Assembly: GCA_945870025.1 (NCBI GenBank)
Contig: CAMBQN010000012.1
Coordinates: forward strand, 1 to 64,000
DNA: 64,000 nucleotides
Source of the DNA: Akkermansia muciniphila
GTDB taxonomy: Bacteria > Verrucomicrobiota > Kiritimatiellia > RFP12 > JAAYNR01
Direction of reading: 5' to 3'
A program made the translations under genes and the position numbers. Below the pieces are notes generated by a model. It saw nothing but the letters and a program-made list of their open reading frames with translations. It did not search any database and was not told where the DNA came from. Each line of letters opens with the position of its first letter. Position 1 is the first letter of the stretch. Shown one piece after another: positions 34,326 to 43,384 of the stretch.

Positions 34326-35450
34326 TCACGCCTTCATTCCGAACATCTGCTCCTTCAGGTCCAGATAGTAGAGATAGTCTGCTTCCTTTACGTCTGGCGG
34401 ACAGCGGTGGTCGCAGAACGGGATGTAGCCTCCGCGCTCCACGAGCGGCACGAGTGTCTTCATGTAGGCCTTGATGGCATCCTTGCCCTTGATCATCTGT
34501 ATCTTGTCGAAGCCGCCCATGATCCGCAGATCCTTCCCGAATTCGTTCAGCAGGTCGGCCGGATGCCCGCCGCCCATGACCTCGAACGGAAACAGGCAGT
34601 TGATCCCGGCCTTGAGGAAGCCCGGAATCAGGGGTCGCACGTCGCCATCGCAGTCCGTGTACCACAGGTCAATTCCGGCCTTGTGCAGTTTCCGTCCGAT
34701 ACGTTCGTAGCGGGGAACCACCACTTGCGTGAAGAAGTCGAGCGAGACAATCGGGCCGTTCTTGAAGCAGATATCCTCCCAACCGGAAGCGTAGTCGAAT
34801 GGGATGTGCGGCAGGACCTGATCGAGCATGTCCTCCACCAGAACGCACGCTGTTTCGACCATGTCCTCGACCATGTCCGGATAGTCGTAACAAGCGTAGG
34901 CCAGCCCTTCGAACGTCAGCACGTTCCGGATCATCCCGATCATCGAGCCACAGGAAACCCCGAGCGGGTAGTCACGGTTGTTTGGATGGGCGTTCTTCAG
35001 CCACGCGACGTCCATTTTGCGGGCCGGATCGTCCCGGCGGAACCGCTCCTCTTTGCATCGCTTCCAGTCATCCGGCGTGACGATGCTGGCCTTGATGTAA
35101 TGCGGGATCGTGTCGTGTCCGTCCTTCGGCACCTCGGCCAGCAGACCGTCGCCATTCATCATGATCCGCGTGGTCTCGGTCTCATCAACGACCTGCGACG
35201 GAAAAGGAGGGTTCATCCACGTGCACCCCCCAATCCCTTCAATACGGTCGAAGGCGAAATAGTAAGCGGCCTCCCACTCGTTGTTGATCCCGTTCTTCTT
35301 GAACATCGACCAGAGCTGGTAGTTCTCTTCCCAGTAACCGAACTCCATATTCACGGTACGGTCGAACGGCTTATAGTGCATTTGGGCGTTGAACCGCTCC
35401 CGCCCGGTCATGGTTCCCTTCCACGGTTTTCGACACGGTATGATTGCCAT
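34326..35450 (-). CDS. UroD-family protein with Cys-rich C-terminus (3)
   Basis: A 374-aa member of the same superfamily, convergent with the previous two. It has DCDGDVRPLIPGFLKAGINC at the methyltransferase metal-site position (Asp-Cys in place of His-X-Cys) and a C-terminal GGYIPFCDHRCPPDVK, which offers Cys-His-Cys ligands. GRERFNAQMHYKPFDRTVNM is a typical start for UroD-like proteins in sugar loci. The start at 35450 follows GGGAG; the ATG 16 codons upstream lacks conservation. It is separated from the upstream GH31 gene by 49 bp and is probably co-transcribed with it. Confidence 0.72.
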   Translation of the reverse strand: MAIIPCRKPWKGTMTGRERFNAQMHYKPFDRTVNMEFGYWEENYQLWSMFKKNGINNEWEAAYYFAFDRIEGIGGCTWMNPPFPSQVVDETETTRIMMNGDGLLAEVPKDGHDTIPHYIKASIVTPDDWKRCKEERFRRDDPARKMDVAWLKNAHPNNRDYPLGVSCGSMIGMIRNVLTFEGLAYACYDYPDMVEDMVETACVLVEDMLDQVLPHIPFDYASGWEDICFKNGPIVSLDFFTQVVVPRYERIGRKLHKAGIDLWYTDCDGDVRPLIPGFLKAGINCLFPFEVMGGGHPADLLNEFGKDLRIMGGFDKIQMIKGKDAIKAYMKTLVPLVERGGYIPFCDHRCPPDVKEADYLYYLDLKEQMFGMKA

Positions 35451-35499
35451 TGGCTTGTTCTCCCTTTGTCTTCCGTCGCTTGATCCCACCCACTCCAAA

Positions 35500-37755
35500 T
35501 CAGCCTATCTGAAAAACAACACTGCCCGTCGCGGCGGTCGAGCGCCCCCGGACCGTCAATATCGCCCTGGCCGCATCCCACGACCAGGTGCCCGGTGCCG
35601 CGCCGCCCTCGGCGCGCGTCAGCGCCTCAGAGCCGCATAGCACCCGCTTGGGCGCCGCCGTCAGGGCCCGCACCTCCAGATCCCACGTCCGCTGCGCGGG
35701 TGCGCCACGATACGTCCCCGCCGCGGGGCCAACCTCGATCCGCAACCCGGTCGCATCGGCGGAGCAGACAACCGGTGTCGTCGCAATCTCGCCGCCTTGG
35801 TAGCGCAGCGAGGTGCCGTCGTCTTCCAGCAGTTCGAACCGGGATCTTTTTCCGTTCGCAGGAGCGAACACGGTCAGGCTCAGCGCCTCCGGTGCCGCAC
35901 CGCTCTCGATCCACTGGCACTCCTGCTGCATCGGCAGCACGCCGCCTTCGCGCAGGAAGAGCGGCAACACATTAACGTCGGAAACGTCGTGGTTGATCAC
36001 TTGCCCGCCCTCGTAGACGCGGCCGGTCCACCAGTCCATCCAGCGTCCGCCCGCCGGCAGATAGATCGGCAAGGTGGTCACGTCCGCACAGACCGGCACC
36101 ACCAGCAGCTCGCTGCCGAAGAGGTATTGGTACGGCCACTGGTCGGCATTGCAGGTGGCGTCGCCGGGGAACGCCAGGAGCATCGGCCGACAGATCGGCA
36201 TGCCGGTGCGGTAGTTCAGGAGGGCGTGTGAGTAGAGGTACGGCAGCAGGCGGTAGCGAAGCAAGTGGTGCTTGCGAATGCTTTCTTCTGCGGTCGGACG
36301 GTCGGTCGGCCCGAGCTCTTGCGGGGCCTCGGTCTTCTCCGCCACCTTGTCGTAGCGGATCAAGTCAGCCATATTCCACGACGGCATGCCGCCATCCCAC
36401 GGCTTGGCGGTGTGCGAGCGGGAGAACGCCAGGAAGTCGACGAACTGCAGCCAGCGGGCTTGGATCTTCCAGTCCAGCCCCATGGAGTCGGTGGTGATGT
36501 AGCTGTAGCCGCGCATGCTGCCGTAGGTGTTGGTGATGGCGCGCACCTGCCACTTCAGCTCATCCCAGTCGTAGGCGCAGTCGCCGACCCAATCCATCGG
36601 ATAGCGCCGGGCACCGATCAGGTGGTCCCACGGCCAACGCTTGATCGGGAGGTTGTCCCAGCAGCGGACCCGGAACATCTCGTAGGCACCGAGCATCAGG
36701 GCGCGGCGTTCCGGGCCGAGGTCCTTCTGCATGCCGGTGTAGATCACGGAGTCGGTGATGTCGTTGCGGCGGGTGTCTTGCCAGACGCCGCGGACCCCCT
36801 CGGCCATGCGCTCGCGCAGCTTGGACCACCAGACCTCTTCCATGTACTCCTTCTGCGTCCAGGCCTGATGCGCGCGGTTGGGGAACTTGGGTGCACTGTG
36901 GTAGATCAGCATGACGTCGAAGTGCATGGCGCGCAGCTCCGCGACCATCTCCTGCGGTGTCAGGGGGGTCTTGTACTTCGGCGCCCAGTCGAGGCCCTCG
37001 CCCATGCGAGGCCCCTTGTCCGTGAAGACGGCGTCGCCCCACTCGAAATCAACGATCAGCGTATCGCAGGGAATCCCGCGCCGGCGCATTTCGCGCGCCA
37101 CGGTCATCAGCCGCTGCTGTGAGCCGTGCTCGGCGAAGTGCTGCGTCTGGAAGAAGCCGAAGGCCTTCTTCTCCGGGAGCGGTTCCGGTCCGACCAGTTC
37201 GTTCATCTGCGCGAAGAGCGTCGGGTAGTCGGGCCCGTAGAGGAAGAACTGGTCGTGGATCTCGTCCCAGCGGTGCTCCGAGTTTTCGGACGATGGCGCG
37301 AGGTAGGTGTCGCAGTAGCGACCGGTCTCCGGATTAAAGAACCAGTGGGCATTGGGATCGTTCAGGTTGTCTTCGCCGAACGCGCTGGCCGAGTCAAACA
37401 GCGTGTAGCCATCCTTAAACATGCCATACACCGGCCCGCCCGAGGGGTAGATGCGCTGGGAGCCGTCGGCGGTCCAGACCGTGAACCGGAAGTCGAACTT
37501 GGCGAAGCGGATGCACAGGACGGCGGTTGTGACGACCACGTCCTCGTCCGTCTCAGTGCGGGTGAACGGTACGGGCGCCCAGTTGGTGTGCTTGCCCACG
37601 GCAAACGGAATTTCGTAGGCGGGCGGAAACGGATCGGCGCCCTGCATGCGCGACAGGCGCAGGCGGAAGGCCCGCTCCGTAAACAGATCCAGACGCATGC
37701 GTGCCATCAGCGGCACATGGGTGCAGTAAGAAGACAGATCCAGCGCAACGCTCAT
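35500..37755 (-). CDS. GH31 family glycoside hydrolase
   Basis: A 751-aa cytoplasmic glycosidase, without a signal peptide. The order is an N-terminal galactose-mutarotase-like beta domain (YPSGGPVYGMFKDGYTLFDS), a (beta/alpha)8 barrel with PCDTLIVDFEWGD, and a C-terminal beta domain (LPIYLPAGGRWMDWWTGRVYEGG). The nucleophile region reads GVWQDTRRND, keeping Trp-X-Asp but not the usual Met-Asn-Glu, and the acid/base region is YITTDSMGLDW instead of WSGD. So specificity may differ from standard alpha-glucosidases or xylosidases; sulfoquinovosidase-like or other activities are open. Upstream is a non-coding 600-bp palindromic region; the UroD-like gene follows. Confidence 0.82.
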   Translation of the reverse strand: MSVALDLSSYCTHVPLMARMRLDLFTERAFRLRLSRMQGADPFPPAYEIPFAVGKHTNWAPVPFTRTETDEDVVVTTAVLCIRFAKFDFRFTVWTADGSQRIYPSGGPVYGMFKDGYTLFDSASAFGEDNLNDPNAHWFFNPETGRYCDTYLAPSSENSEHRWDEIHDQFFLYGPDYPTLFAQMNELVGPEPLPEKKAFGFFQTQHFAEHGSQQRLMTVAREMRRRGIPCDTLIVDFEWGDAVFTDKGPRMGEGLDWAPKYKTPLTPQEMVAELRAMHFDVMLIYHSAPKFPNRAHQAWTQKEYMEEVWWSKLRERMAEGVRGVWQDTRRNDITDSVIYTGMQKDLGPERRALMLGAYEMFRVRCWDNLPIKRWPWDHLIGARRYPMDWVGDCAYDWDELKWQVRAITNTYGSMRGYSYITTDSMGLDWKIQARWLQFVDFLAFSRSHTAKPWDGGMPSWNMADLIRYDKVAEKTEAPQELGPTDRPTAEESIRKHHLLRYRLLPYLYSHALLNYRTGMPICRPMLLAFPGDATCNADQWPYQYLFGSELLVVPVCADVTTLPIYLPAGGRWMDWWTGRVYEGGQVINHDVSDVNVLPLFLREGGVLPMQQECQWIESGAAPEALSLTVFAPANGKRSRFELLEDDGTSLRYQGGEIATTPVVCSADATGLRIEVGPAAGTYRGAPAQRTWDLEVRALTAAPKRVLCGSEALTRAEGGAAPGTWSWDAARAILTVRGRSTAATGSVVFQIG

Positions 37756-37820
37756 GGGAGAGTCCTTTTTGGAGTAATTTCAGAACGGCGGTAACTGCTC
37801 AGGTGGTACAGGTCGGCGGA

Positions 37821-37890
37821 CGACTACGGCGACGACTACGGTGGACGAATTCTGAATTCCCCTCGTTATCCGTAGTCGTCGCCGTAGTCG
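37821..37890. repeat. Perfect inverted repeat, CGACTACGG word
   Basis: Left arm 37821-37841 and right arm 37870-37890 are exact 21-base reverse complements, each built of two CGACTACGG units with a GCGA link. First of three palindromes in the 601-bp gap (37756-38356), which contains no gene that I can support. Confidence 0.92.
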
Positions 37891-38008
37891 TTCACCGGTT
37901 TTTGACGTCGCGAGACGTGTCCTGAGTAGTTACAAGTTGAGAAACACGATATACAATGCCAGAAAACGGAGGGGATGTACAGAGCGGATGGAGTGGCCCG
38001 CTGCCGCC

Positions 38009-38224
38009 GGGCGCATCCCCGTTTCACTGACCTGTCAAGCGGGCGATCCTGTGGACGGCCCTGTGACGTGGGCTAGCGCCCCGGTTGACGCGGCAGCGGT
38101 GGCGCGGGACGTATCGGACCGCGCAGACGGCGTGAGCGGTCTCGTAGATCCCGCTCTACCCGCTCACGCGCCGACCGGTGCGGTAGTGGCGGGCGATCGC
38201 AGGTCAGTGAAACGGGGATGCGCC
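38009..38224. repeat. Inverted repeat, 26-bp arms, ~165-bp interior
   Basis: GGGCGCATCCCCGTTTCACT and GACCTG at 38009-38034 are repeated in reverse at ~38199-38224 (CAGGTCAGTGAAACGGGGAT, GCGCCC). The interior is GC-rich with further short palindromes (ACGGCGTGAGCGG / CCGCTCACGCG). Middle element of the gap. Confidence 0.85.
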
Positions 38225-38268
38225 CGCTGCCGCCTTGGGCATCAGGAGCCGGCGATTGAAGTCAGTCG

Positions 38269-38349
38269 GTTGACGATTACGGCGACGATTACGGTTGACG
38301 AGGAGAGCTTTCTCAGTCGTCCACCGTAATCGTCGCCGTAATCGTCAAC
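38269..38349. repeat. Perfect inverted repeat, GACGATTACGG word
   Basis: Left arm 38269-38295 and right arm 38323-38349 are exact 27-base reverse complements, again two units of a 9-base word (GACGATTACGG). The right arm ends seven bases past the end of the AraC gene. Its word differs from that at 37821 only by T for C, so the two hairpins are sister elements. Confidence 0.93.
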
Positions 38350-38356
38350 AGAAATT

Positions 38357-39229
38357 TCACGACCCAGAGCGCGTCAGGGCGCGCAGATACTCCCGCGGCG
38401 ATACGCCCTCGGCGCGTTTGAAGGTGCGCGACAGATGGGCCATGTCGCTGAATCCCGTGGCCTCCGCGATGGCGCTGAGTGTCTGTCCGCTCACAAGCAG
38501 GGTCTTGGCCTGGTTCACCCGCAATCGCATGAGGCGACTCATCGGCGTCTCGCCGGTCTCCGCGTGATAGCTGTGGGAGAGGGTCGAAACCGAGACGTGG
38601 AGGTGCTGCGCCAGATCCGCGAGTAACACCGGACCCGCAAGGTGCGCGGACAGGTACTCATCTGCCGCCTGCACAAACGGAGACACCGTCGTCGGTGCGG
38701 GGTGCCCGATCAGACGGGTCTCGTCTTCTTCCGTCCGCTCGCTCTTGCGCAAGCGGTCAATCAGCCTGCACAGCGCCGCCTGCGCCTGCCAGAAGCCGTC
38801 ATTCCCGCTCATCTGACCGATCTGCGCGATTTCTTCGAGAAGCGGCCCCGCCAGCCCCTCCGGATCCAAGAACCGGGCATAGCCGGCGCCCGAATCGATC
38901 AGTGGGTCAAGCCCGGCCGCCTCGCCGCCCAGGAAATACACAAAGGCGAATTCGCACAGGGCCTTGCCACCTGCGGGGTAATCCTCCCAATAGATCGTGC
39001 CCGGCGGATAGAGGTGCAGCGTGCCGGCCAGACGGGGGCGCCAGGGGCGAGTGCGCGATGCCACGCGGACGCGGCCCGTCGTATTGACTGCATAATCCAC
39101 CACCCATGCCGGATGCTTGTAACGATGGAGCCCGGCGTAGGGCCTGCTCATGTGCATGGCGGCTAGCAACACGGGGTTGATCCCTTTGCCCAACCCGTGC
39201 CAACCGTGTCCGTAAGTGCTGGACTTCAT
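38357..39229 (-). CDS. AraC-family transcriptional regulator
   Basis: A 290-aa regulator with an N-terminal sensor domain (residues ~40-150, LHLYPPGTIYWEDYPAGGKA) and a C-terminal pair of helix-turn-helix units (VLLADLAQHLHVSVSTLSHSY and LSAIAEATGFSDMAHLSRTFKRAEGVSPREYL). It probably senses a sugar and controls the adjacent GH31/UroD unit or the divergent DUF4091 gene 163 bp away; this is inferred from position. The stop codon is followed at once by the right arm of a hairpin. Confidence 0.88.
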   Translation of the reverse strand: MKSSTYGHGWHGLGKGINPVLLAAMHMSRPYAGLHRYKHPAWVVDYAVNTTGRVRVASRTRPWRPRLAGTLHLYPPGTIYWEDYPAGGKALCEFAFVYFLGGEAAGLDPLIDSGAGYARFLDPEGLAGPLLEEIAQIGQMSGNDGFWQAQAALCRLIDRLRKSERTEEDETRLIGHPAPTTVSPFVQAADEYLSAHLAGPVLLADLAQHLHVSVSTLSHSYHAETGETPMSRLMRLRVNQAKTLLVSGQTLSAIAEATGFSDMAHLSRTFKRAEGVSPREYLRALTRSGS

Positions 39230-39392
39230 GGAAGACAGTTTGCCAGAGTATACAACAACTCTGCAAGCCCATTCATGGTCTTTTCAGCGGAGATGTGCCA
39301 TAATAACTGGCATGCCGTGAAGAGCGTAGGCAGGGGTTGAGGGGCACACACGGCGTCACCGGGTCACCCGGACAACGCGAGAGGAATCCACA

Positions 39393-42300
39393 ATGAACAG
39401 ACAACCGGCATGCGCGAAACAGCACACGGATGGGTTCAAGCCGGGGCGGCTGCCCCGCTTCCTTTCTTCCTTCCTTCCATCACGCAGAAGCTTTGTCGCG
39501 AGCTTCGTCGACAAAGCTCGCGCCAAAGATGGAGGGAGGCGGCCGCTGTTCGCTCTCCTCACTTTCCTCGCCGCTGGGATGATGGAGGGGACGGCGCACG
39601 GACAGAAAGCAACGGACGCGACCAACGACGTGGCCGTCCTGATCGACGAGACCATGCCCTGGCAACACCTCCATCTGGAGGGGCCGTCCTACTTCCGCCT
39701 GCTGGATGCGACCAACACTCCCGCCGCGTTCGCGAGCCAATGGCAGCTTGGCGCGGAACCGCCCTCGATCAACACCGCCTCGGGCATCTTGGTCAAGGTG
39801 GGCATCACATTCGTCGAAGGCAATGCCCGGCCGATGCCGTGGCGCCCGGAGTGGACCTCCCCTTTGCCGCCGGCCGACTGGGCCAGGCCCGCTTTCGATG
39901 ACAGCGCCTGGGCGCGTCTGTACTGGCCCCAGCCGGAATGGGTGGATAACAACGCCCAGGAAAACAACAGTAAAGTGCGGGCACCGAACCCCTACGATAC
40001 GGTCGTGCTGCTGGCGCGGCAGCGGTTTGTGATCGCTGATCCGACGCAAGTCAAGGCGTGCCGGCTGTCGCTGGACTATTGGGGCGGCGTCGTGGTGTAC
40101 GTCAACGGGAAGGAAGCGGTGCGCCGTCACCTGCTCACCTTGCCGGGCGGGCAGACCAACCTGTTTAATAACGTGGCCGAGGCCTACCCCGAGAACGAAT
40201 GGCAGAGGCCGGGCGGGAAGGATCCGGGGTCGGCCCCCCTGGTGCGCCGCCTGCAGGAGGTCGAGATCCCTGCGGCCCTGCTGCGCCCCGGTGTGAATGT
40301 ACTGGCCGTGGAAGCGCACGCTGCACCGGTGCACGGCAAGAAGCCCTGGCCGCCAATCGGGTTGTTGAGCGCGCGGCTGAGCGTGTCGCCCGCTGGCGCC
40401 GGCGGAATGCGCCCGCGCGGCATCCAGGTCCGCAACGCGGCGACGACCGAAGACCTGAGTATCTGCGATCCCGCCGACCGTCTGCCTCTGCGTCCAATTG
40501 TCGTGCGCGCCGCACGCAACACGATCTTCTCCGGCCGGTTGGTGGTGGGCGCGGATGAGACGATCAAGGGATTGAAGGTGACGGCGGGGGATTTGACTTG
40601 GCATTCTCAATCGTCCTCGTCCTCAGCGAAGCGGTCCTCGTTCTCGAAAGGTCGAATCGAGGACGAGGACGACGACGACGACGAGAACGATCGAAAGAAC
40701 ACGCCAGGACAGAAACGAGGCGTTAGCGTGGGCCCCACCCAGGCCGCCGGTGCCAAAATCCTCGCTGCGGCGGTGCGCGTCCGTTGCGCCGTGCCGGCGC
40801 CGGGCGGCAAGTCCTGGCGGGGCGGGTTCGATGGCCTGATGGATGCCATCCCAAAAGAAATCCCGCTTGTTACGAATGCGCCGCCCCAGCGCGGGAGAGC
40901 GTTCTACTGTGTGCCAGCCGGACCGGAAACCAAGCTGCCGCCACGCGCCGTCGCGCCGATATGGCTCACGGTGCGGGTGCCCAAGGATGCTGCGGCAGGG
41001 GTGTACGAAGGACGCGTGACGCTGTCGGCGGACGGCTGGGTGGGCACGAATCTGCCGTTGCGCGTCCACGTCAGCGCCTGGACCGCACCGGACCCGAAGG
41101 ATTGGCGGATGCAGAACTTCCTCTATCACGCCGAGGAGGCCGTGGCCAGACACTACGGGGTCACAAATTACAGTCCCAGGCATCTTGAGTTGGTGGGTAA
41201 GTCGCTCGCCCTGCTGGCCGAGATCAATTCGCGCCAGGTCCAGGCGAATCTGGTGATCGGTTTCGCGGCGACGGACTACATGGGCGGCAGCGGACAGGGC
41301 AATCCGGAGTCGCTGGTGAGGTGGGTCAAGCAGGCGGACGGCACGTTCAAGCACGACTTCACGAACTTCGACCGGTATCTCGAGATGGTCGCTCAGGCCA
41401 TCGGCAAGCCGCGCACGCTCCGGCTAAACTGCTGGGGCGCCACGCAATGGGTGGATCGGAACCTAGATACTGCCGGCAGGAAACAGGTGACGGTGTACGA
41501 TCCGGCCACCGGCCAGCTCAGCACGCTGAAGCAGCCGCCGCTGGGCACCCCGGAAAACTACGCGTTCTGGAAACCGGTCTTCGACGGGGTTCTCGAGCGG
41601 CTCAAAGCCCGCGGCTGGCTGGACGAGACGACGCTCGGGTACAACCCCTGGAATGGCGGCGCGCCGCCCACTGTCGTGGATGTGGCGTACAAGCTCTGGC
41701 CGGAGGGCGAGTGGAGCTGGACCGGCCATAATCCGCAGGAAGGAGCGATGCCCGGGTCTCAGACCGGCGTGGTCATGAAGGTGCGGAATGCCAATACGGT
41801 CTACTCCACGGCCGATCCAGGACGAACCCCGGCCTGGCTGCTGGACGGGCCGCGCCGCAGCACGATCATCTGGACAGCCCGCATGCTCCAGAGCGACTAT
41901 TCGCCGTTGCGGGAAATCCGGCGGCTGGAGGAACTCTACGGGCTGATGGCAGGCTACGACGGACTCGGCGAATTCGGCGCGGATCTGTTTCCGGTGAAGA
42001 CGCCAGCAGGAGGCTATTCCACCCCGGCCGCAGGCGCCGGCACGGGATGGGTAAGCCCGGGCAGAAGCACCCTGGCCTTGCTCTATCCCGGCCCGGACGG
42101 GCCGGTGGCCACCGAACGCTTCGAGATGTTCCGCGAGGGCGTGGAGCTGTGCGAGGCCGTGCTCTTCATTCGTCAAGCCATGGCCGGCGAGAAGCTCATC
42201 GGAACGATTAAGAATAAGATTGAAGATTATCTCCATCTGCCCGCCGAAACGGTGGTCGGTGGCTGGTACGGTGCGCAACGCGTGGCGATAGACGGTACCG

Positions 42301-43295
42301 AACCCGGCACAAGGCTGACTGCCGTCAACCGCGGCGCCTTTGTAGCCCGCCACATGCAGTCCGCCGAGGACGCCAAGCTGCTGGACTTGGCGGATGAGGT
42401 GTTAGAGTATTGGCGGATCCTGGGAGCGGCCAAGACGTATGGTCTGAAAGCCACGGGCGGCACCTTCACGAACCTGACGGATGGCTTCTGGGTGCACCGG
42501 TTCACAAAAGCAGGCACCGCGCAAATTACCCCGACCGAGGACATCACGGTCGAGTATCTGGTCGTCGGCGGAGGCGGGGGAGGCGCCACGGGGAGCCGCA
42601 CCGCCTACGGAACTGGCGGCGGCGGCGCGGGCGGATTGGTTACTTCGGTCAGTGGTTGCTATTCCGGCGGCGGTACACCGGGAATAGGCTCGCCGCCCGG
42701 CCAGCCGGTCAAACTTAAGGCGGGAACGACGTACAGCGTTACGGTCGGCGACGGCGGCGCTGCCGGCGCCAACGGCCAGGACTCGGCATTCGGAAATCCC
42801 GGCGCTGACTTTGCGCGGGCCAAAGGCGGCGGCGGCGGAGGCGGCTCACATGCCGCAGGCCAGCCCGGCGGGTCTGGTGGCGGCGGCGGCGGGTCTGGTG
42901 GCGCGGCGGGTGCCGGCACGACCAATCAAGGTTTTGCCGGTGGTGCCGGAGGCGGAGGCAACAGTGATAATGGCGGTGGCGGTGGCGGAGCCGGGGGCGT
43001 CGGTGTGGCGTCAACCAGTACTGTAAGTAGGGCAAAGGGCGGCCCAGGCCTGATGAATACCATCACCTGTAATAGCGTGATATACGCTGGCGGGGGCGGC
43101 GGGGGCGGCAACGACGGCAAAGGAACCGGCGGCAGCGGCGGAGGGGGCAATGCCAGAGGGTCAGGCGGCGACTCTGTCGACGGCATGAATGGCAGAGGTG
43201 GCGGCGGTGGCGGCGGGCAAAGCGGCGCCGGCGGCCAAGGCGGTTCCGGCATCGTGATCATCCGCTACAAGGCCGGGGCGAAGAGCTCGCCGTAG
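39393..43295 (+). CDS. DUF4091-type glycoside-hydrolase-like protein with glycine-rich C-terminal domain
   Basis: A 1300-aa, probably exported protein. After a ~50-residue basic leader built partly from repeat-like DNA, RRPLFALLTFLAAGMMEGTA looks like a signal peptide. Residues ~170-330 are a beta-sandwich (SLDYWGGVVVYVNGKEAVRR). Residues ~530-960 resemble the DUF4091 barrel related to GH123 (RVPKDAAAGVYEGRVTLSADG, EYLE-like and GWLDETTLGYNPWNGG segments). Residues ~1045-1295 form a glycine-rich domain (VEYLVVGGGGGGATG to SGIVIIRYK), known from surface and filament-tip proteins. Codons ~406-434 are an in-frame TCGTCC repeat array encoding Ser- then Asp/Glu-rich sequence (SSSSSAKRSS, EDEDDDDDEN). 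A good ribosome site (AGAGGAA) supports ATG 39393. The function is inferred. Confidence 0.7.
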   Translation: MNRQPACAKQHTDGFKPGRLPRFLSSFLPSRRSFVASFVDKARAKDGGRRPLFALLTFLAAGMMEGTAHGQKATDATNDVAVLIDETMPWQHLHLEGPSYFRLLDATNTPAAFASQWQLGAEPPSINTASGILVKVGITFVEGNARPMPWRPEWTSPLPPADWARPAFDDSAWARLYWPQPEWVDNNAQENNSKVRAPNPYDTVVLLARQRFVIADPTQVKACRLSLDYWGGVVVYVNGKEAVRRHLLTLPGGQTNLFNNVAEAYPENEWQRPGGKDPGSAPLVRRLQEVEIPAALLRPGVNVLAVEAHAAPVHGKKPWPPIGLLSARLSVSPAGAGGMRPRGIQVRNAATTEDLSICDPADRLPLRPIVVRAARNTIFSGRLVVGADETIKGLKVTAGDLTWHSQSSSSSAKRSSFSKGRIEDEDDDDDENDRKNTPGQKRGVSVGPTQAAGAKILAAAVRVRCAVPAPGGKSWRGGFDGLMDAIPKEIPLVTNAPPQRGRAFYCVPAGPETKLPPRAVAPIWLTVRVPKDAAAGVYEGRVTLSADGWVGTNLPLRVHVSAWTAPDPKDWRMQNFLYHAEEAVARHYGVTNYSPRHLELVGKSLALLAEINSRQVQANLVIGFAATDYMGGSGQGNPESLVRWVKQADGTFKHDFTNFDRYLEMVAQAIGKPRTLRLNCWGATQWVDRNLDTAGRKQVTVYDPATGQLSTLKQPPLGTPENYAFWKPVFDGVLERLKARGWLDETTLGYNPWNGGAPPTVVDVAYKLWPEGEWSWTGHNPQEGAMPGSQTGVVMKVRNANTVYSTADPGRTPAWLLDGPRRSTIIWTARMLQSDYSPLREIRRLEELYGLMAGYDGLGEFGADLFPVKTPAGGYSTPAAGAGTGWVSPGRSTLALLYPGPDGPVATERFEMFREGVELCEAVLFIRQAMAGEKLIGTIKNKIEDYLHLPAETVVGGWYGAQRVAIDGTEPGTRLTAVNRGAFVARHMQSAEDAKLLDLADEVLEYWRILGAAKTYGLKATGGTFTNLTDGFWVHRFTKAGTAQITPTEDITVEYLVVGGGGGGATGSRTAYGTGGGGAGGLVTSVSGCYSGGGTPGIGSPPGQPVKLKAGTTYSVTVGDGGAAGANGQDSAFGNPGADFARAKGGGGGGGSHAAGQPGGSGGGGGGSGGAAGAGTTNQGFAGGAGGGGNSDNGGGGGGAGGVGVASTSTVSRAKGGPGLMNTITCNSVIYAGGGGGGGNDGKGTGGSGGGGNARGSGGDSVDGMNGRGGGGGGGQSGAGGQGGSGIVIIRYKAGAKSSP
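40610..40694. repeat. TCGTCC word-repeat inverted pair inside a coding region
   Basis: TCGTCCTCGTCCTC and GGTCCTCGTTCTCG, then a loop, then CGAGGACGAGGACGACGACG and GAGAACGA. The architecture and word match 14054-14136, yet this copy is in frame within the DUF4091 gene and leaves the reading frame open. Confidence 0.85.
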
Positions 43296-43307
43296 GCACA
43301 GGGCCAT

Positions 43308-43384
43308 GAGGACTCTGGACTCGAGGACTCCGGACTCAGGGTGCTGGGTCCTGCGTCCTGCGTCCTGAGTCCTGAATCTTGCGT
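43308..43384. repeat. GGACTC word-repeat array, downstream flank of four-helix gene 1
   Basis: GGACTCTGGACTCGAGGACT continues in this word, then GTGCTGGGTCCT and inverted words GCGTCCTGCGTCCTGAGTCC. Positions 43332-43352 recur with one mismatch at 44155-44175. The array overlaps the last codons of the gene (IQDSGRRTQD). Confidence 0.85.

Noticed and set aside
37821-38349. CRISPR array
   Set aside because: There is no regular spacing of a constant repeat and no cas gene; the elements are paired inverted repeats with different words.
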